Assembly (NCBI RefSeq): GCF_002288925.2
Contig: NW_022098031.1
Span: 6,336,647 to 6,400,646, forward strand
Length of the DNA stretch: 64,000 bases
Reading direction: 5' to 3'
Origin: Delphinapterus leucas
Taxonomy: Eukaryota > Chordata > Mammalia > Artiodactyla > Monodontidae
The notes under the pieces were generated by a model that worked only from the letters and a program-made list of their open reading frames with translations, was not told the DNA's origin and did no database searches. A program made the translations under genes and the position numbers. Shown one piece after another: positions 12,215 through 24,949 of the stretch. Positions within the stretch are counted from its first letter, which is position 1; the number at the start of each line of letters is the position of its first letter.

Positions 12215-13625
12215 TTAAAATTTTTTAAATAATAATTTTATTCAACTGAATGGTTCTGGAAAGAATCTTTTTTAAAAGGATGATATTATCTTAATTAAAA
12301 GAGCATTTATGTGTGAAAACATAAGGTCTAATGCACTTCTGCTTTACATATTATCCAGAAGCATGAACAAATTTATAAGTTGTTAAATCATAATTATTAT
12401 ACTTTTTAAATTTCAATTTTACATTATATCAGTGAGGCTTCAGCTCCTCTTTCAAATTAATAAAGACCATAACACTGAAGCATTTTTAACTGATCTAAGT
12501 AAATATAACTCAGTTTAAAGAAAACTGCATCCCTATTTAAAAAAAAATTAAAATTAATTTTACAAAACTGTTTTAAAACTTAGGAAGAAGAATCTATTAA
12601 GTTGTATACAAAGAGTTTATAATGAAGATAGTTGTATAAGTGATTTAGAAGATACCCTCACTACTCACTCATTTCTAATCAGATTCTCATTAGCAACAAC
12701 ATCAAATCCCAGAAGTGTATTTTGTTTTGATTAATTAATTCTAAAATGAGAATTCCATTAGCCAATTACTCAATAGTTTACATACTGATTTTCTTGTACT
12801 GCATTAAGTATAGTGCAGAATATATAAAGAAATACAAAACCTGTATCAGTATGAAGCTAATATCTTTTTCAAACACAAAGTTTATACATGAATTCAACTA
12901 AGAATCACATTTGATTTGTTAAGAAATTTACATTATATTATTATCAAACTTATCTTCTATAATCCACTTCAAAACATAGCAAGCTCTTTCAAATGCATGA
13001 AGACTGTCTTCTCATCTCTCTGTAAAACTTGATTCCCTGATGATCATGCCATGTCTTCTCCTGAACAAAAATTCTATGAACAAGACTAGGGGAAAAAAGG
13101 AATTTAAGAGTGCTGAGCAATGAGAACTTTTCTCTGCCAAATCCGTGTTTGGCATGTCTTGCAGAGGATACACTGTTCATGCCTTCAAAGAGTTATAAGC
13201 AGAGAAGGGGGATAGGAAGGCGAATCCAGGAAAAATTTTACTTCATTTATTTATTCACTATCTAATCATTTATTGGTCTATTGATTCAGCCAATCAGCCA
13301 TCATCACATAATTATATAATATTTAGTATATAAAGCTGAATAATACCAGCTCTGATATCTAGTTCTTTACAACATAGCAAAAAAAATAGTCAAGCAGAAC
13401 TAATTATGAAGTTCATAATAAATTCTATAAGGAAATCTGTATTGTGTTAACAAGAACAAAGAGAAAATTATTGAGTGACAAAAGACTGATCCAAGATTTG
13501 CATATTAAAGAAAAAGTCTGGACCTTAAAGAATGTATAATCCAAGAAAAGCTGAAAAGATAAGAAATTCTATGGAGAAAAAGAGAAATGTTTCATTTTTC
13601 TCTTCATTAGTTGTTTAAAGAAATG
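12215..13625. other. Unassigned AT-rich DNA
   Basis: No gene or recognisable repeat was seen. Confidence 0.4.
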
Positions 13626-13820
13626 CAGCTGCATAGCACACGGAGATCAGCTCAGTGCTTTGTGACAACCTAGAGGGGTGGGATAGGGAGGGTGGGAGGG
13701 AGGGAGATGCAAAAGGGAGGGAATATGGGGATATATGTATAGATATAGCTGATTCGCTTTGTTATACAGCAGAAACTAAAACAACATTATAAAGCAAATA
13801 TACTCCAATAAAGATGTTAA
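13626..13820 (+). mobile_element. L1 3'UTR tail, strongly 5'-truncated
   Basis: About 195 bp of cetartiodactyl L1 3'UTR (gggtgggatagggagggtgg ... ctgattcgctttgttatac ... aataaagatgtt) ending in a short A-run. It matches the 3' end of the minus-strand L1 at 6.6 kb. The flanks aaagaaatg (13,617-13,625) and aaaaaaatg (13,819-13,827) could be a decayed target duplication. Confidence 0.88.
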
Positions 13821-14052
13821 AAAAATGTAAATTCCTAGAATTTCAGATAAAAATACAATATTTTAGATACCCACTCATTCAAATAATATTTATTATTATC
13901 AACAGGGCATGTGCTGGAAAATTCAAAAACGTTATCTTATTAGCACAGCAATACATTTAAAAGTTAAATATTATTTGAAAATAAGTCATTATTTTAAATA
14001 ATTTTGATCAATATTGCTATGTTTTGGCTATGAATAATCTTGTCTGTTGAAG

Positions 14053-14105
14053 TCTATTAGTTAGGGTTCTTCAGTCCAGAGAAACAGAATAGGAGATATA
14101 CATAT

Positions 14106-14150
<45 letters not shown>

Positions 14151-14660
14151 CACATATACATGTATTTATACTTTATTATAAGAGCTATTATAAAGAATTG
14201 GTTCACAGGATTCTGGGAGCTGAGAAGTACAATCTGCCGTCTGCAATCCAGAGACCTGGGAAAGCCAATAGTTTAGTTCAGTCTGAGTCCAAAGCCCTGA
14301 AAACTAGTAGAACTGATGGCCTAAGTTCTAGTTCAAGTCCAGAATCATCAGAACTGGGAATGCTGATGGTGTTAGTCCCAGTTTAAGGGCAGGTGAAAGA
14401 CTAATGTCCAGTTCAATGGTAAAACAGAGAAAATAAGAGATAATTTTCCCTTCCCTTTCATTTTTGTTCTACTCAGCCCCTCAACAGATTAGATGATGCC
14501 CACCAACAATGGGAAGGGCAAATCTGCTTTACTCAGTCTACTGATTCAAATGCTAGTCTCTTCTGGAAACACCCTCACAGGCACACCCACAAGTAATATT
14601 TACCAACTACCTGGGCATCCCTTGACCTAGTCAAGTTGACACATAAAATTAACTGTGGCA
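14053..14660 (-). mobile_element. Solo LTR (MaLR/ERVL-like), decayed
   Basis: The plus strand reads from a decayed tattagttagggttct to agttgacacataaaattaac. That is the complement of a common mammalian LTR whose own sense begins TGATGGTTAATTTTATGTGTC. A closely related and better preserved copy lies at 36,562-37,081. An internal (CA)n/(TA)n microsatellite at 14,110-14,150 has expanded inside it. No flanking 5-bp duplication was found. The family name is not assigned. Confidence 0.7.
14110..14150. repeat. (CA)n-(TA)n compound microsatellite
   Basis: An alternating AC run (about 29 bases) followed by an alternating TA run (about 12 bases), located inside the LTR. Confidence 0.95.
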
Positions 14661-15988
14661 TAATCCATTTAAAAAAACTAATCAGTGAATGTGATATAAA
14701 CCACTGGCAACTTTAACATTTTTTTTCAAGTTCTGAGTGAAGCATTAAAATCAAATGAGTTCAATGTTTTTACTAAATTGTAGCAATTGCTTGACCGAAC
14801 TGCTAAGTCAGTGTAGCTAACCTCTCAATCCAAAAGAGTTTCTGCTTGAAATATATTCAAGGCACTTTCAATTTCCAAAAGTATCAAAATGATCCTTTTT
14901 TGAATTTGTTAAATGTGTGGTAAGGAGGAAAACTATATGAAAATAATAAGTTCCTTCAACTAAAAATTAAGCAGAATGAAAAAGAATGGAGAAATGTAGA
15001 TATCCAAGACCAGAGGAAATCATATCAATCACATACCCTTGTTTGTTCTTTGATAAAAGTTATTCTTAATCAATGAATTATTAGTAGGGATTTGAAAAAA
15101 ATGAATCTATGTACATTGAAATGGACATGTACGGAGGAATATTAAATGAAGTCCATTGTAAATGAGAGAGAAATATACAATTTTCCTGAAATGTATTTCA
15201 ATGAGAAGATTTGGGATTGACAATAAAATGTTTCATAGTATATTTTCCTTTTTAGACTTTCAAAAGTTTAGGTTATTTTTAGATGTGGCTAATAATATAT
15301 GTTCTTAAAAGGCATTCATATAATCTGCATACAGTACTTTGAAAATAATGCCATAGTTTTATTATAAAACAATTCATGATTCGATGACATTGCCTATTTC
15401 TTCTAGAGTTCTAATAAGTAATTACCATTTGCAAATGTTTTGTCTATTATGCTTCAACTGACAAAAATTCTCCATAAATATACCTATTATATATTTCTCT
15501 TCAAAAATGGTATATATGAGCAACTCATTCTATAAAAGTATAGAAGATTAAAGCATACTACAAAATTATACTGATTTTTCTATAGTTTCAAATATGTTTC
15601 CATAATTTATTTTATGGTATAATGCTGTAACTGGTGCTAGGGATCATGTATTTCACCCCTCTCAAGGCCGTCTGTTTCTACTGGCAGATGTACAACATTT
15701 GGTAGATTTTAATAAAAAATCCATGCATCATAAAGGGATGAATATAATCCAAATTTAGCACAGCTCAAGGAAGACTGTTGGTGGGAGAAATAGCTCTATA
15801 GATATATTTTTGGTAAGTGAGCTAAATATTAAATGAGAAGAAATGAATGAAAATGATTGAATATTATGTTTGCACAAAATTTGCCCTAAAAAACATGTAA
15901 TTATAGAATGATGAAACCTAAATGTATCACTTATTCTAGTCCTCTGTCTCATATATTCTTATAATATATAGTCCAAATGACAACAATA
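14661..15988. other. Unassigned AT-rich DNA
   Basis: No gene or identifiable repeat. Confidence 0.4.
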
Positions 15989-16305
15989 CAGTCAGCCCTC
16001 TATATCTGCAGGTTCCACATCCGTGGATTCAACCAACTGCAGATCAAAAATATTTTTTAAAAATCCAGAAAGTTCCAAAAAGCAAAACTTAAATTTACCA
16101 CACACCCACAGCTATTTGCATAAGCATTTACATTGTATTAGGTATTATAAGTAATCTAGAGATGATTTAAAGTAGATGAGAAGGTGTATGTAGGTTCTAT
16201 GCAAATACTGTGCCATTTTATATAAGGGACTTGAGCACCCAGTCAATTTTAGCATCTGTGGGAGGGTCCTGGAACTAGGCCCCCATGGATACTGAGGGAT
16301 GACTG
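15989..16305 (-). mobile_element. MER2-type (Tigger/pogo) DNA transposon
   Basis: A complete 317-bp nonautonomous element. The left end is cagtcagccctctatatc. The complement of the right end is cagtcatccctcagtatc, so 15 of 18 terminal bases match as inverted repeats. TA dinucleotides lie immediately outside both ends (15,987-15,988 and 16,306-16,307), as expected for Tc1/mariner-class insertion. Internal blocks (agaaagttccaaaaagcaaa, ttgtattaggtattataagt) match the MER2 consensus as I remember it. It encodes nothing. Confidence 0.88.
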
Positions 16306-16307
16306 TA

Positions 16308-18105
16308 TCCTTTGCTTCTGAGTGTTTCTAAGGCTGGAAATATCCCATGTTTGGTGAATTTTTTTAATTGCATGATTATAACATGCATTGCTCTAGAAAG
16401 GATTTTCCTTTTCTTCTGTTGGAGGTATTTTCCACTACCAATCTTAGACTACCTTAAAATACATTTTCAGCAGATTTTTCAAGCCAGGTAGGTCATATGA
16501 ATTAAGGGTGTGTGATTAGAGATTCTTCCTGGTAGCTTTTTTTATTACGTCTCCCCTCCAGCTAAGGCTGAAACAGACACTGATCTCTACTATCACCTTG
16601 CCTCTACATGGTGGGTTTTTCCTAACTTACCTACTGAAGAAGCTGGATTTTTCTGAGAAATCTATAATCTAACTTCCCTATGTACTGTTTCGTTTCCTGT
16701 CTCCCTTATCACCAAGGCTACCTGACTCAAGGGTAAAAGCTGGCCTTAGTGCTCTCTGAATTTCCTCTATCTCATAGTATGTATCCTCTGAAAATGTGCC
16801 TTAATTTCCTGAAAAGTCAGTCAAACATAAAAAAAAAAAAAGTTTTCTTCTCTCACCTAACGCTCTCATACACCAAGATTTTTAAATGTTCTTAACTGGG
16901 AAATTACTTCTGGTTGTCTTATTTAAAAATACATCTAAAACAGCCTTTTCTCATCTTTGTCCCTTAAGAGAAAGAAACCACACACACACAAATAAAAGAT
17001 GAGAAAGAGGGGGAAGATGCCAGTAACACCTTGCAACCTGGAGGGTGTCCTTAACATAAGTAAATCAAGGTAAGTTGGGTCAGAAATTATTCTACTCCTG
17101 GTGTTAGTGTTGGGGGTTATAAATTCTAGATTCTTTATAAGGGAACGTATCCGAAAACTAGGCTTTCAGTTAGAAGGTCCCATTGGAGAACAAGCATGCT
17201 AAATGGATGAATATTTCATATAAATAAGAACTACAGGAAGAGCAAAGCATGTGCACACACTGTTGTGTTGTAGATATGAGAAGGGAAATCAGATATTACC
17301 AAGCCAATATTAAGTAGAGGCAAGAGCAATCCAAATATTTGACTCTAGCTAAGATGAAGAAAGAAGACAACTTATAAAATATTAAAAACAATGAAATATG
17401 TAAGTTGTTTAACTGGACGCTTGACAGAGTAAGTGCTTGATAAATAGCAACTTTCATTCTCTCTCCCTCCCATATCACTTTCCTCATTACTCCTTACAAC
17501 ACCCAGAAAATTCTAGAAAGTCATCATATTCTAAATTCAGGTTTTCATGTTTGCAAGTTTAGTTTCTTGGGTTCTTCAGTTTCTAGGATGAGGCTGATAT
17601 ACAAAGCAGAATGCAAAACAGCTGATATATGGTGATCTTTCAATAAAATAATAGTGCCCATCCAAAAAAATAATATATGAACTGTAAGTTCTCCTTGCTG
17701 ATATCAGGACACTTTGAAAATATTTCTCCTTCTCCTAATAAAGAATAATAATAATAAACAATAATTCAGAGAGCCTAAGCAGAGGCTGCTTCTTTCTATT
17801 AATATAGCATTTACTTGTTATAGAAGTCGTGATCTAGGCTTCGACCCACCTAGGGCTTCTGCTTCGAGTCTTGACTTAATACAGAAGCTCAGGTTCACCC
17901 TCCTAGACTTTTTGATAGCTACTGTGATCCATTATGTGTTGGTTTTGTCATTTTATTTCATACAAGTAATTGATTTCTAGCATTTGGGAGATCTTAATAG
18001 TAGCTATATATGTCCATAACCACATTTTTGTAGTAGCTTTCTATGGACAATGTTCCATATACATATATATCTTACTAACTAAACGAAATGATGTTACCAG
18101 TCAAT
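16308..18105. other. Unassigned DNA
   Basis: No gene or clear repeat. There is a 13-A run near 16,830 and an AATAAT-rich patch near 17,745-17,762. Confidence 0.4.
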
Positions 18106-18150
18106 ATTAGGCTAATTTAAATTAGCCTAATTTAAATTGGGCTAATTTAA
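18106..18150. repeat. 26-bp perfect palindrome within a short tandem repeat
   Basis: Positions 18,106-18,131 are their own reverse complement (half-site attaggctaattt). The arm is repeated: a ctaatttaaa core recurs three times at about 15-16-bp spacing through 18,150. No known family was recognised. Confidence 0.9.
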
Positions 18151-20083
18151 ACCAAAGGATAGGATTTATAGTAAGTATTCCAATGCACCTATAGACAACC
18201 ACATTTCAGATCATAGCTGGCTCTCAGGAAAGGACTAGAATTAGAAGCTGTATTGGCCTACTTTTTCTTTTTTCTATATACCTCTTTCTCTGTCTTTTTT
18301 TTTTTTTCTTTAATGAGAATAGATTTTTCTACTTCTCCTTTTAAGTGTCAGGCTAGTAATAGCAACTCTATAGCTCCCAAGTTTATAAATCAGTCAAGAC
18401 AACTCTTCAAAATAAATTAAATTACTTCGATCTAGTCATGAAACCAAAGAAGAATACCGGATTTCCCCAATTTGAGTCCAACCAATCGTGACAGGGTGAG
18501 TGGGCTCAAATTATAAAAGACAGATTATTGGGTCTGTTCATGGAGAAAATTGTCACTTGCACAGAAACCACTGAAGGATGGGCTATAGTGTTTCATATTT
18601 CAAATAATGGCAGGTCATTTTTATTTTGGTGGGATTTTAAAATATTTATTTATTTCACATTAATTTTGGGAAATTTGAAAATAAAAGATATTTTGTCCTG
18701 TTTTCCATGATAGAGTTAGCCCTCAATCTTCTCTTCTTTGCTGAAAATACTTCAGTAAGCTATGGACTGAAGGACTGAAAATACAAAATGCCTAGAGAAA
18801 TTGCATTCATTTATATTATGTTTATTTTGGGGATCCCTAGAAAGATGGGAGGAAGAGAACTTGATAATAACAGTTTATAAGGGGCAAGTCACTTCACTCA
18901 GAAGGAAAAAAGGAAAGAAAATGGCAGAAGGTGACAGGAAAGAAAATGAGACCTATAGCTTATTTAAAGACAGGAATTTAGAGAGATTATTTATGGCTCT
19001 TGTCTGTCACTGGGATTGTATACTAAGTGATGAGGCTCTGAAAGCAATGATAAGGGAGAAGACAGCCATTTGTGAGTGGCTCTAACAGATTAGCAACCAA
19101 CAGATAACACAGGATAACTGTTAACAGATAACTCAAGAGCTGCCAGATTTAGCAGAAATGCACTATTGGAAATGGATGATTGCACAAAAAAATAGTAATT
19201 TTGTGGTTTATGATAGCAATGAATAGCTGATAGCTGCAATTCTATGAAGGCTTTGTAGAGTCATCCCATACCACAAATACAATCAGGGACTATATAGGAA
19301 GTGACATGACAAATTTCATCTCAACAATGCAAGCAGTTACTAAGCATAGGGTTTGCTGTTTTTCACAGTAGAGAATGGAGTTAAAGATAGTTCTGCCAAG
19401 CCTCACTCATTATAGTGATGGTCACTTTGTTGAGATTAATCTAAAAGCCATTTTTAAAGGATTCTATTCTTATAGTGAAGAGATTTGCTGTCTCTTTCCT
19501 GAAACCAAGAAAATCTTTGTTGATTGTTTTTTGCTATATACTTTTCTCAACTGGCTTTATTTGATAATCCTGAGTCATACAATAAAATGAAATAACAGCA
19601 CTTAAGACAATGTGTATGCATATATGGCACCCATATGGCCATGAATTCCTAGCTTTATTATACATACATAAAATATAAGTATATATGCATAGTATGTAGG
19701 TTATATATATATAGTTCTGTGTATGTATGTGTGACCTTACGATGCATAGGACAGCTCCCTACCCAACAAGAAATTATTTTGCCCAAAATTTGAGACTGAG
19801 AAACTGCATAGATAAAGCATAACTAAATATTATTCCCTTTTTATGATTTTAATGGTGTGTCAGGCAACAATTGCTGAGTGCCTACAGTACAACATACACT
19901 CTCCTTTGAATGAGGATAGAACCAGCACCATCCCAGTTCAAACAGCAACTCTGCAAATTAAGCTACATTGCTGTCATCATCCAGAATACAACGGCAATAA
20001 TTAAATCTCTGGTATTTCTGATGTTAATGATACTCCTTGGAAGAGTGAGATGCATGACATAAAACTATATGCAGAGGCCCTGA
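18151..20083. other. Unassigned DNA
   Basis: No gene was accepted. A 94-codon frame at 18,801-19,085 has no recognisable domain and no supporting splice or promoter signals. Confidence 0.4.
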
Positions 20084-20194
20084 TAGGATGACCAACCCAT
20101 CCCCATTTTTCCAGGATATCCCCAGTTTTAGCCCTAAAACACCCACATCCATGAAAACTCAGTCCCAGGGAAACCAGGGTGCTTGGTCACCTTA
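20084..20194. mobile_element. Small inverted-repeat (MITE-like) DNA element
   Basis: A 111-bp segment with near-symmetric ends: the left end is taggatgaccaacc and the complement of the right end is taaggtgaccaagc. The centre (gttttagccctaaaac) is also self-complementary. This resembles the widespread palindromic mammalian MITEs that begin TAGGGTGACCA; the family name is not assigned. Confidence 0.65.
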
Positions 20195-20469
20195 CTGGAA
20201 ATAGTGGTTAAATAACATAGATAAAGTTTCTGCCTTTAAAAACCTTACATTTAAGTTTCAAAAAACAGACAACAAAATCTAGATGAATACTTAAAACACT
20301 TTCATTTAGGCACACATAAGTGGTGTATGAAGTGAAAAAGAATGGACTCCAGGATGATTAAAGATTTTGGCGGTAGCAGCAAGGAATGTAACTTTGGCTG
20401 AGATTAAGAGAAGAAACAAATAATAATTTGATTTTAAAAACTAGTACCTCAAGTCAACCTCAGAAAAGT

Positions 20470-20625
20470 ACTCAAGACACCTGTGTTTTATTCCCAGAAT
20501 TGTCAATAATTAGCTGTGTGACTCTAAAAAGGCACAACTTTTCTGAGCCTGAATTTCTTCACCTACAAGTTAAGCAAGATAGGCAATTTAATCTCTGTAG
20601 TTCTGCCTAAGTCTGAAATTCTAGA
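20470..20625 (+). repeat. MIR SINE fragment
   Basis: It contains the MIR core in order: attagctgtgtgactctaaa, then tctgagcctgaatttcttc. Divergence is high, as expected for a pre-eutherian element. Confidence 0.8.
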
Positions 20626-21169
20626 ATAGAACCTTTCCAATCAAGAGTTAAATGATTATTATATCCTTAGACATAATAGACATCATGTCACCTATTTCTG
20701 TCCAGTTGCTACTCAAACAGTTAAGAAGTAGAAAATAATTGGCCTTTTGCCTTTTGAACAGTGTTATTTATTGTTTCATCAGAAGTTACATGGGGAATAG
20801 ACATTTATTGTCATGTCACATTTTACCTGCTGGGAAGGGATAGAAGCTAATAATGGAACTGTTTACAGCAAAATGCATTTGTACAAAAGAGAGTTTGCCT
20901 TCTGTGTGAAGCTGATGAGGGATTTTGAGCTAGTTCATTTCCTCCTCATGACTTCTTAAAAAAGACTTTCCACTTGCTGGGCAATCATTTAAAAAGCAAA
21001 GTGAAGTTTATAGTGTTATATCTCTTGTGGCATATACAAAGAAGGCAAAGAGCTTCTCAATGGTCGGATGTTTAAAACCATTTGAGAGCACAGTCATCAT
21101 TAGCAATTATCTCCCCAGTGACCATTCTTCCAAGCCTATTTTCACTATACAGACTTATTAAGCCCATGT
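20626..21169. other. Unassigned DNA
   Basis: Nothing recognised. Confidence 0.4.
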
Positions 21170-21365
21170 GTGTTAGAATCCAATGATCTGGTTTGGAACC
21201 AGCTCAGTTATTAGTTATGACACTGTAGACAGAATAATTACTTTCTTTTGTAAAACAGAGATAATATTTCCTATATTATAGAGTTGTTTGGAGCTTAAGT
21301 GTGATAATACAAATAAAGTACTGAGCACAGTACTTGCAACATACTAACTCCCCAATAAATGTTTC
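21170..21365 (+). repeat. MIR SINE fragment
   Basis: The MIR order is visible: a ctcagttattagttatgaca block, gtaaaacagagataat, a decayed trace of the gttgttgtgaggattaaatg block, and the end cccaataaatgttt. Confidence 0.8.
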
Positions 21366-23309
21366 CTAGAACCATGATTATTTTAAAACCCAAAACCACT
21401 CCTGTAAGACAGGTTATAATAAAGCAGTGGCTCACCATGTGGCACTACTGAGCAATCTTTTAATGTATCTAAGCCACTTTTATCTATTATGCCAGCGCAC
21501 TTCTAAATGTGGTATATTTCCTCATGGTCATAGGTTAGACCTTGGATTTCAGCAATTTGAGACCATGGCTGTCTCTTTTAAGTGTGGTATAGATGCATAT
21601 AATGAAGTAACTATTTTTAGTTGGCAGTAAGTACATATCAGCAAACATTAAGTGGACACTGGGATCATGAAACATGTGAACATTAGATATGTGTTTAATC
21701 TAAATAGTTGACATCAAATATAAAAGAGCTTAATTGTTTTTAGAAAAAATAGGACTGTCATACATTAAGTAAAATCAGTTCTTTTTCTCCTTATTATTTC
21801 GTTTTACTTATCAAAACAGGAAAATTGTTCACAGTTTTCTAGAAAGAAAATTATTTTACACAGAAGAAAGCAGTTGATTTGAAACAGAAAATAGTTTTCA
21901 AAACCCAAGCTCAAGATTAAAGTCTTAATATTTATAAGAGCGTTGCCTTATATAAGGTTAAAATTATTGTTTTATAGAAACAAATAAGGATTAAACAACA
22001 CAAATAAAATAGCTGAAATTTCTTTAATTGTAGAGAGTAGAGTGCATTCATACTGCTTTGTTTTATTTTTGCCTACAGATTTGGTAGAAGAAAGTGAAAT
22101 TTTAAAGATTTAATATCTAGTTTTGCTATTTTAAGAGGATTAGCTCCCTGTGCACAGTTCCCATGATCTAATGGCACCTCCCTGAGTCTTCAAACCATCA
22201 CTAACCTTTACTATTTCAACAGTACAAGGGAAAGAATGCATTTGTTTCATATTTCTATTCTAAGAAACAAGATGTTTTCTGATCACATAAATGCTTCACA
22301 TCCAGGAAATATCTAGAATAGAGCATTTTTCTGAAAATAGATCACTATAAGTCTCAGTAAAAAAATGAATTTGACATTACACTGAAAGAAAGACTACATA
22401 GAAAAATGCACAACAAAAACTTCCTTTGATAAATAATTTAAAGTTTTAATATTATTAAAAGTTTATATATATATATATATATATATACACTAATAGAAGA
22501 GCCTATCCCTTTTTTTCTGATCGTTAGAAATTTCAAGCTTTCTACTCTCCCTCTATTGAAAGTATGTATTAATTAGTATTTCCATCATTTCAAAAGAATC
22601 ATGTATTACCTCTTGGAAATTTGTCACCAGGTTTAAAGAAAATAGTAGTAGTAGTATTCAGGAAAAGAAAGGTTTATTCCTTTTGTGCTTATAATGCAAT
22701 CAAGTTTTAAAGGATTCCCATTTCTTCTCGATTAAAAACTCTTTAGACAAAGATCATTTCTGTGCATATATGAATATCTCTTTGTGGTTATCCTTGGAAT
22801 TTTTTGGTATTCTTTATATATGCCTTTGGGGATGGGGGGCAGATACTGTAGTTTTACCAATGGTACAATAAAACACAGAATTCAATTAAATAAATAATTG
22901 AGGCAGTACATGAAAAGGTAATATGTTAATATACAAGTATAAATAATTATCTTGTTATAACGTTGATAACTCATTTCTTCATTTACCTATTCATCTGACT
23001 ACAGTAACAGAGGTAAAGAAAGGAAGAAGAAAACTCGTGTCTTCAAAAATACCTGTTTGGCACATTTCATTAACTGCTAAAGCAAATACATCTATCAAGA
23101 AGATTTTTATACTATATATATATAATATTCCATGTATACATATATATTCTATATGTATTCCATGTTTAAATATATTCATTTTGTATATGTTTACTTATGA
23201 ATATATAAAATATTTACATTTCAAATTGTATATATTTTAATATATAATAATTATCATTAATAGCTGGCCAATATCATGAAGTACATCTCTAATCCACAAA
23301 TTTTAGTAA
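21366..23309. other. Unassigned AT-rich DNA
   Basis: No gene or family was recognised. It contains a (TA)n run at 22,464-22,487. Confidence 0.4.
22464..22487. repeat. (TA)n microsatellite
   Basis: A pure TA repeat of about 24 bases. Confidence 0.9.
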
Positions 23310-23400
23310 GGATATAACTGAGGCTCAAAGAAAATCAAAACTTTCTCTCAGAAGCATACAATTAGTGAGAGTCCCCAAACCATACAATATAAATTCATCA
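23310..23400 (-). repeat. MIR fragment (weak)
   Basis: Decayed complement of the MIR core: aactgaggctcaaagaaaat followed by an agcatacaattagtgagag block. Confidence 0.5.
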
Positions 23401-23929
23401 TTGATTCTCAAACTTTTAAGGTCATAATTTATTGTGATAAATAGAAAATCTTATCCTTGTTTTAAATATTCTGATGTATCTCTTCCACTGCAATATCCCA
23501 ATTTGTTTCTCTTTGAGAAGATAGTATCTTTTCAGCATCTCTACAGTCTTGATGGTTTTGTACAGCATGGCTTAATTCTTACTGCTTGAAATATAAGGTA
23601 ATGCTTTCCATTTATAACATAAATTACATGATAACATCTATTTTTAAAAAAACATACTCCTCGCCTTTATAAAATACCAGTACCTTCCCACAGGGAGAAA
23701 AATTACAGAAGCTAGGCCTTCTCTTACTTATTCTCTTTCTTCTGTACTACATTATTCTCTTAGCCAAAAATCATCTTCTTAAATGATCATCCACTAAAAA
23801 GTTTTGAAGTATCTCATATGTGTAGGGTTATTCTGTATTTACCTTGTTTTGAGGTGATGGCATATAACAGGCTGGTGAAAGTTGTTATAATAACATTAGT
23901 GGCTGTGTTTGAATGAAATACTGGGATTT
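23401..23929. other. Unassigned DNA
   Basis: Nothing recognised. Confidence 0.4.
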
Positions 23930-24155
23930 TGTCATTTATGGAGCATTTTCTGTGTGTCAGGAACATGGCATAATTACACTGCTCTAATAATCATAACACT
24001 AAATGGTATATATTACTACCCTGATTTTTTTTGAGATAAGAAAAATGAGTTTTAGGAAGTCTAGAGAATTCTGAAGGCACTAATGGAAGAAATATGTTTT
24101 ACGGTTTCCTGATTTCAAAGCTCTCTGCTTTCTGTTATGCCATGCTATATTATTA
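23930..24155 (-). repeat. MIR SINE, minus orientation
   Basis: The plus strand reads a MIR complement: a decayed ttatggagcattttctgtgt (consensus TTATTGAGCACCTACTATGTG), tactaccctgattttttttg (for ATCCCCATTTTACAG), then ctctctgctttctgttatgc. Confidence 0.7.
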
Positions 24156-24821
24156 AGAATTAAAGGGTTACGTTTTGAAGTTTGGTTTATGACACTAGTA
24201 CTCAGTCAGTGATGGGTCTTTATAAAAATTACCATTAAATATACATAAACTCTTGCACCAATTCAGTTTTAATGAAGAATAATCTCTGGGTACGGGGCCA
24301 TGGAACACACATTTAAAAAATTCTCCCGAGGTTAATGTGATGTACAGATAAATTTGAAAACTACTCAGTCTTACTTTTTCAAAATCTAATAATCCCATTT
24401 TATCCATAATTTGACACGACAGTATACATGCATAGAGTCACAGAGTTAACACTTTCTTATTCCATATAGAAATACAGAATTCTAAGTCAGTAGGGGCACT
24501 AAAATTGGAGCAATGGTCACAGCATATACGCTTTGTTTACTCAAGATTGCAATATGTTGCTAGTGAGTAAACAAAAATTTGAAGGAACTTTTTTCATGAG
24601 AATGAAAAAAGTATAGCAATCTTGAAGAGAAACACTACAGGGTTTTCATTAGGCAAAGACTCAATCAAGAGTTATTTTATTTTACACTTAAAGATCATCA
24701 TACTATCAATATTCCTACGATATTACAAAGGCTGTATAAATCTGAGCCAGGATTAAGTTCTCATTGATGAAAAAGAAAATATTTTTCCCATCAGTAGACT
24801 TGTTTATTATTATGAAAGAAG
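24156..24821. other. Unassigned DNA
   Basis: Nothing recognised. Confidence 0.4.
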
Positions 24822-24935
24822 TTCTTTCTTTCTTTCTCTCTTTCTTTTCTTTCTTTCTCTCTCTCTCTCCTCTCTCTCTTTCTCTCTCTCTCTCCCTCTC
24901 CCTCCCTCCCTCTCTCTCTTCTTTCTTTCTTCCCT
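24822..24935. repeat. 114-nt pure pyrimidine tract, (TTTC)n/(TC)n/(CCCT)n
   Basis: All 114 bases are C or T, with tandem tttc, tc and ccct subrepeats. The frames running through it on either strand (Ser/Leu-rich or Arg/Glu-rich) are low-complexity artefacts. Confidence 0.95.
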
Positions 24936-24949
24936 GTTTCCTTGAAGTA

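Noticed and set aside
18801..19085. 94-codon frame with fairly ordinary amino-acid composition
   Set aside because: No recognisable domain, no acceptor or donor at its edges and no promoter context. The length is plausible by chance in a 64-kb window.
19600..19760. Cluster of tatgtatg/catatat phrases
   Set aside because: Imperfect AT-rich simple sequence without clear periodicity or conserved structure.
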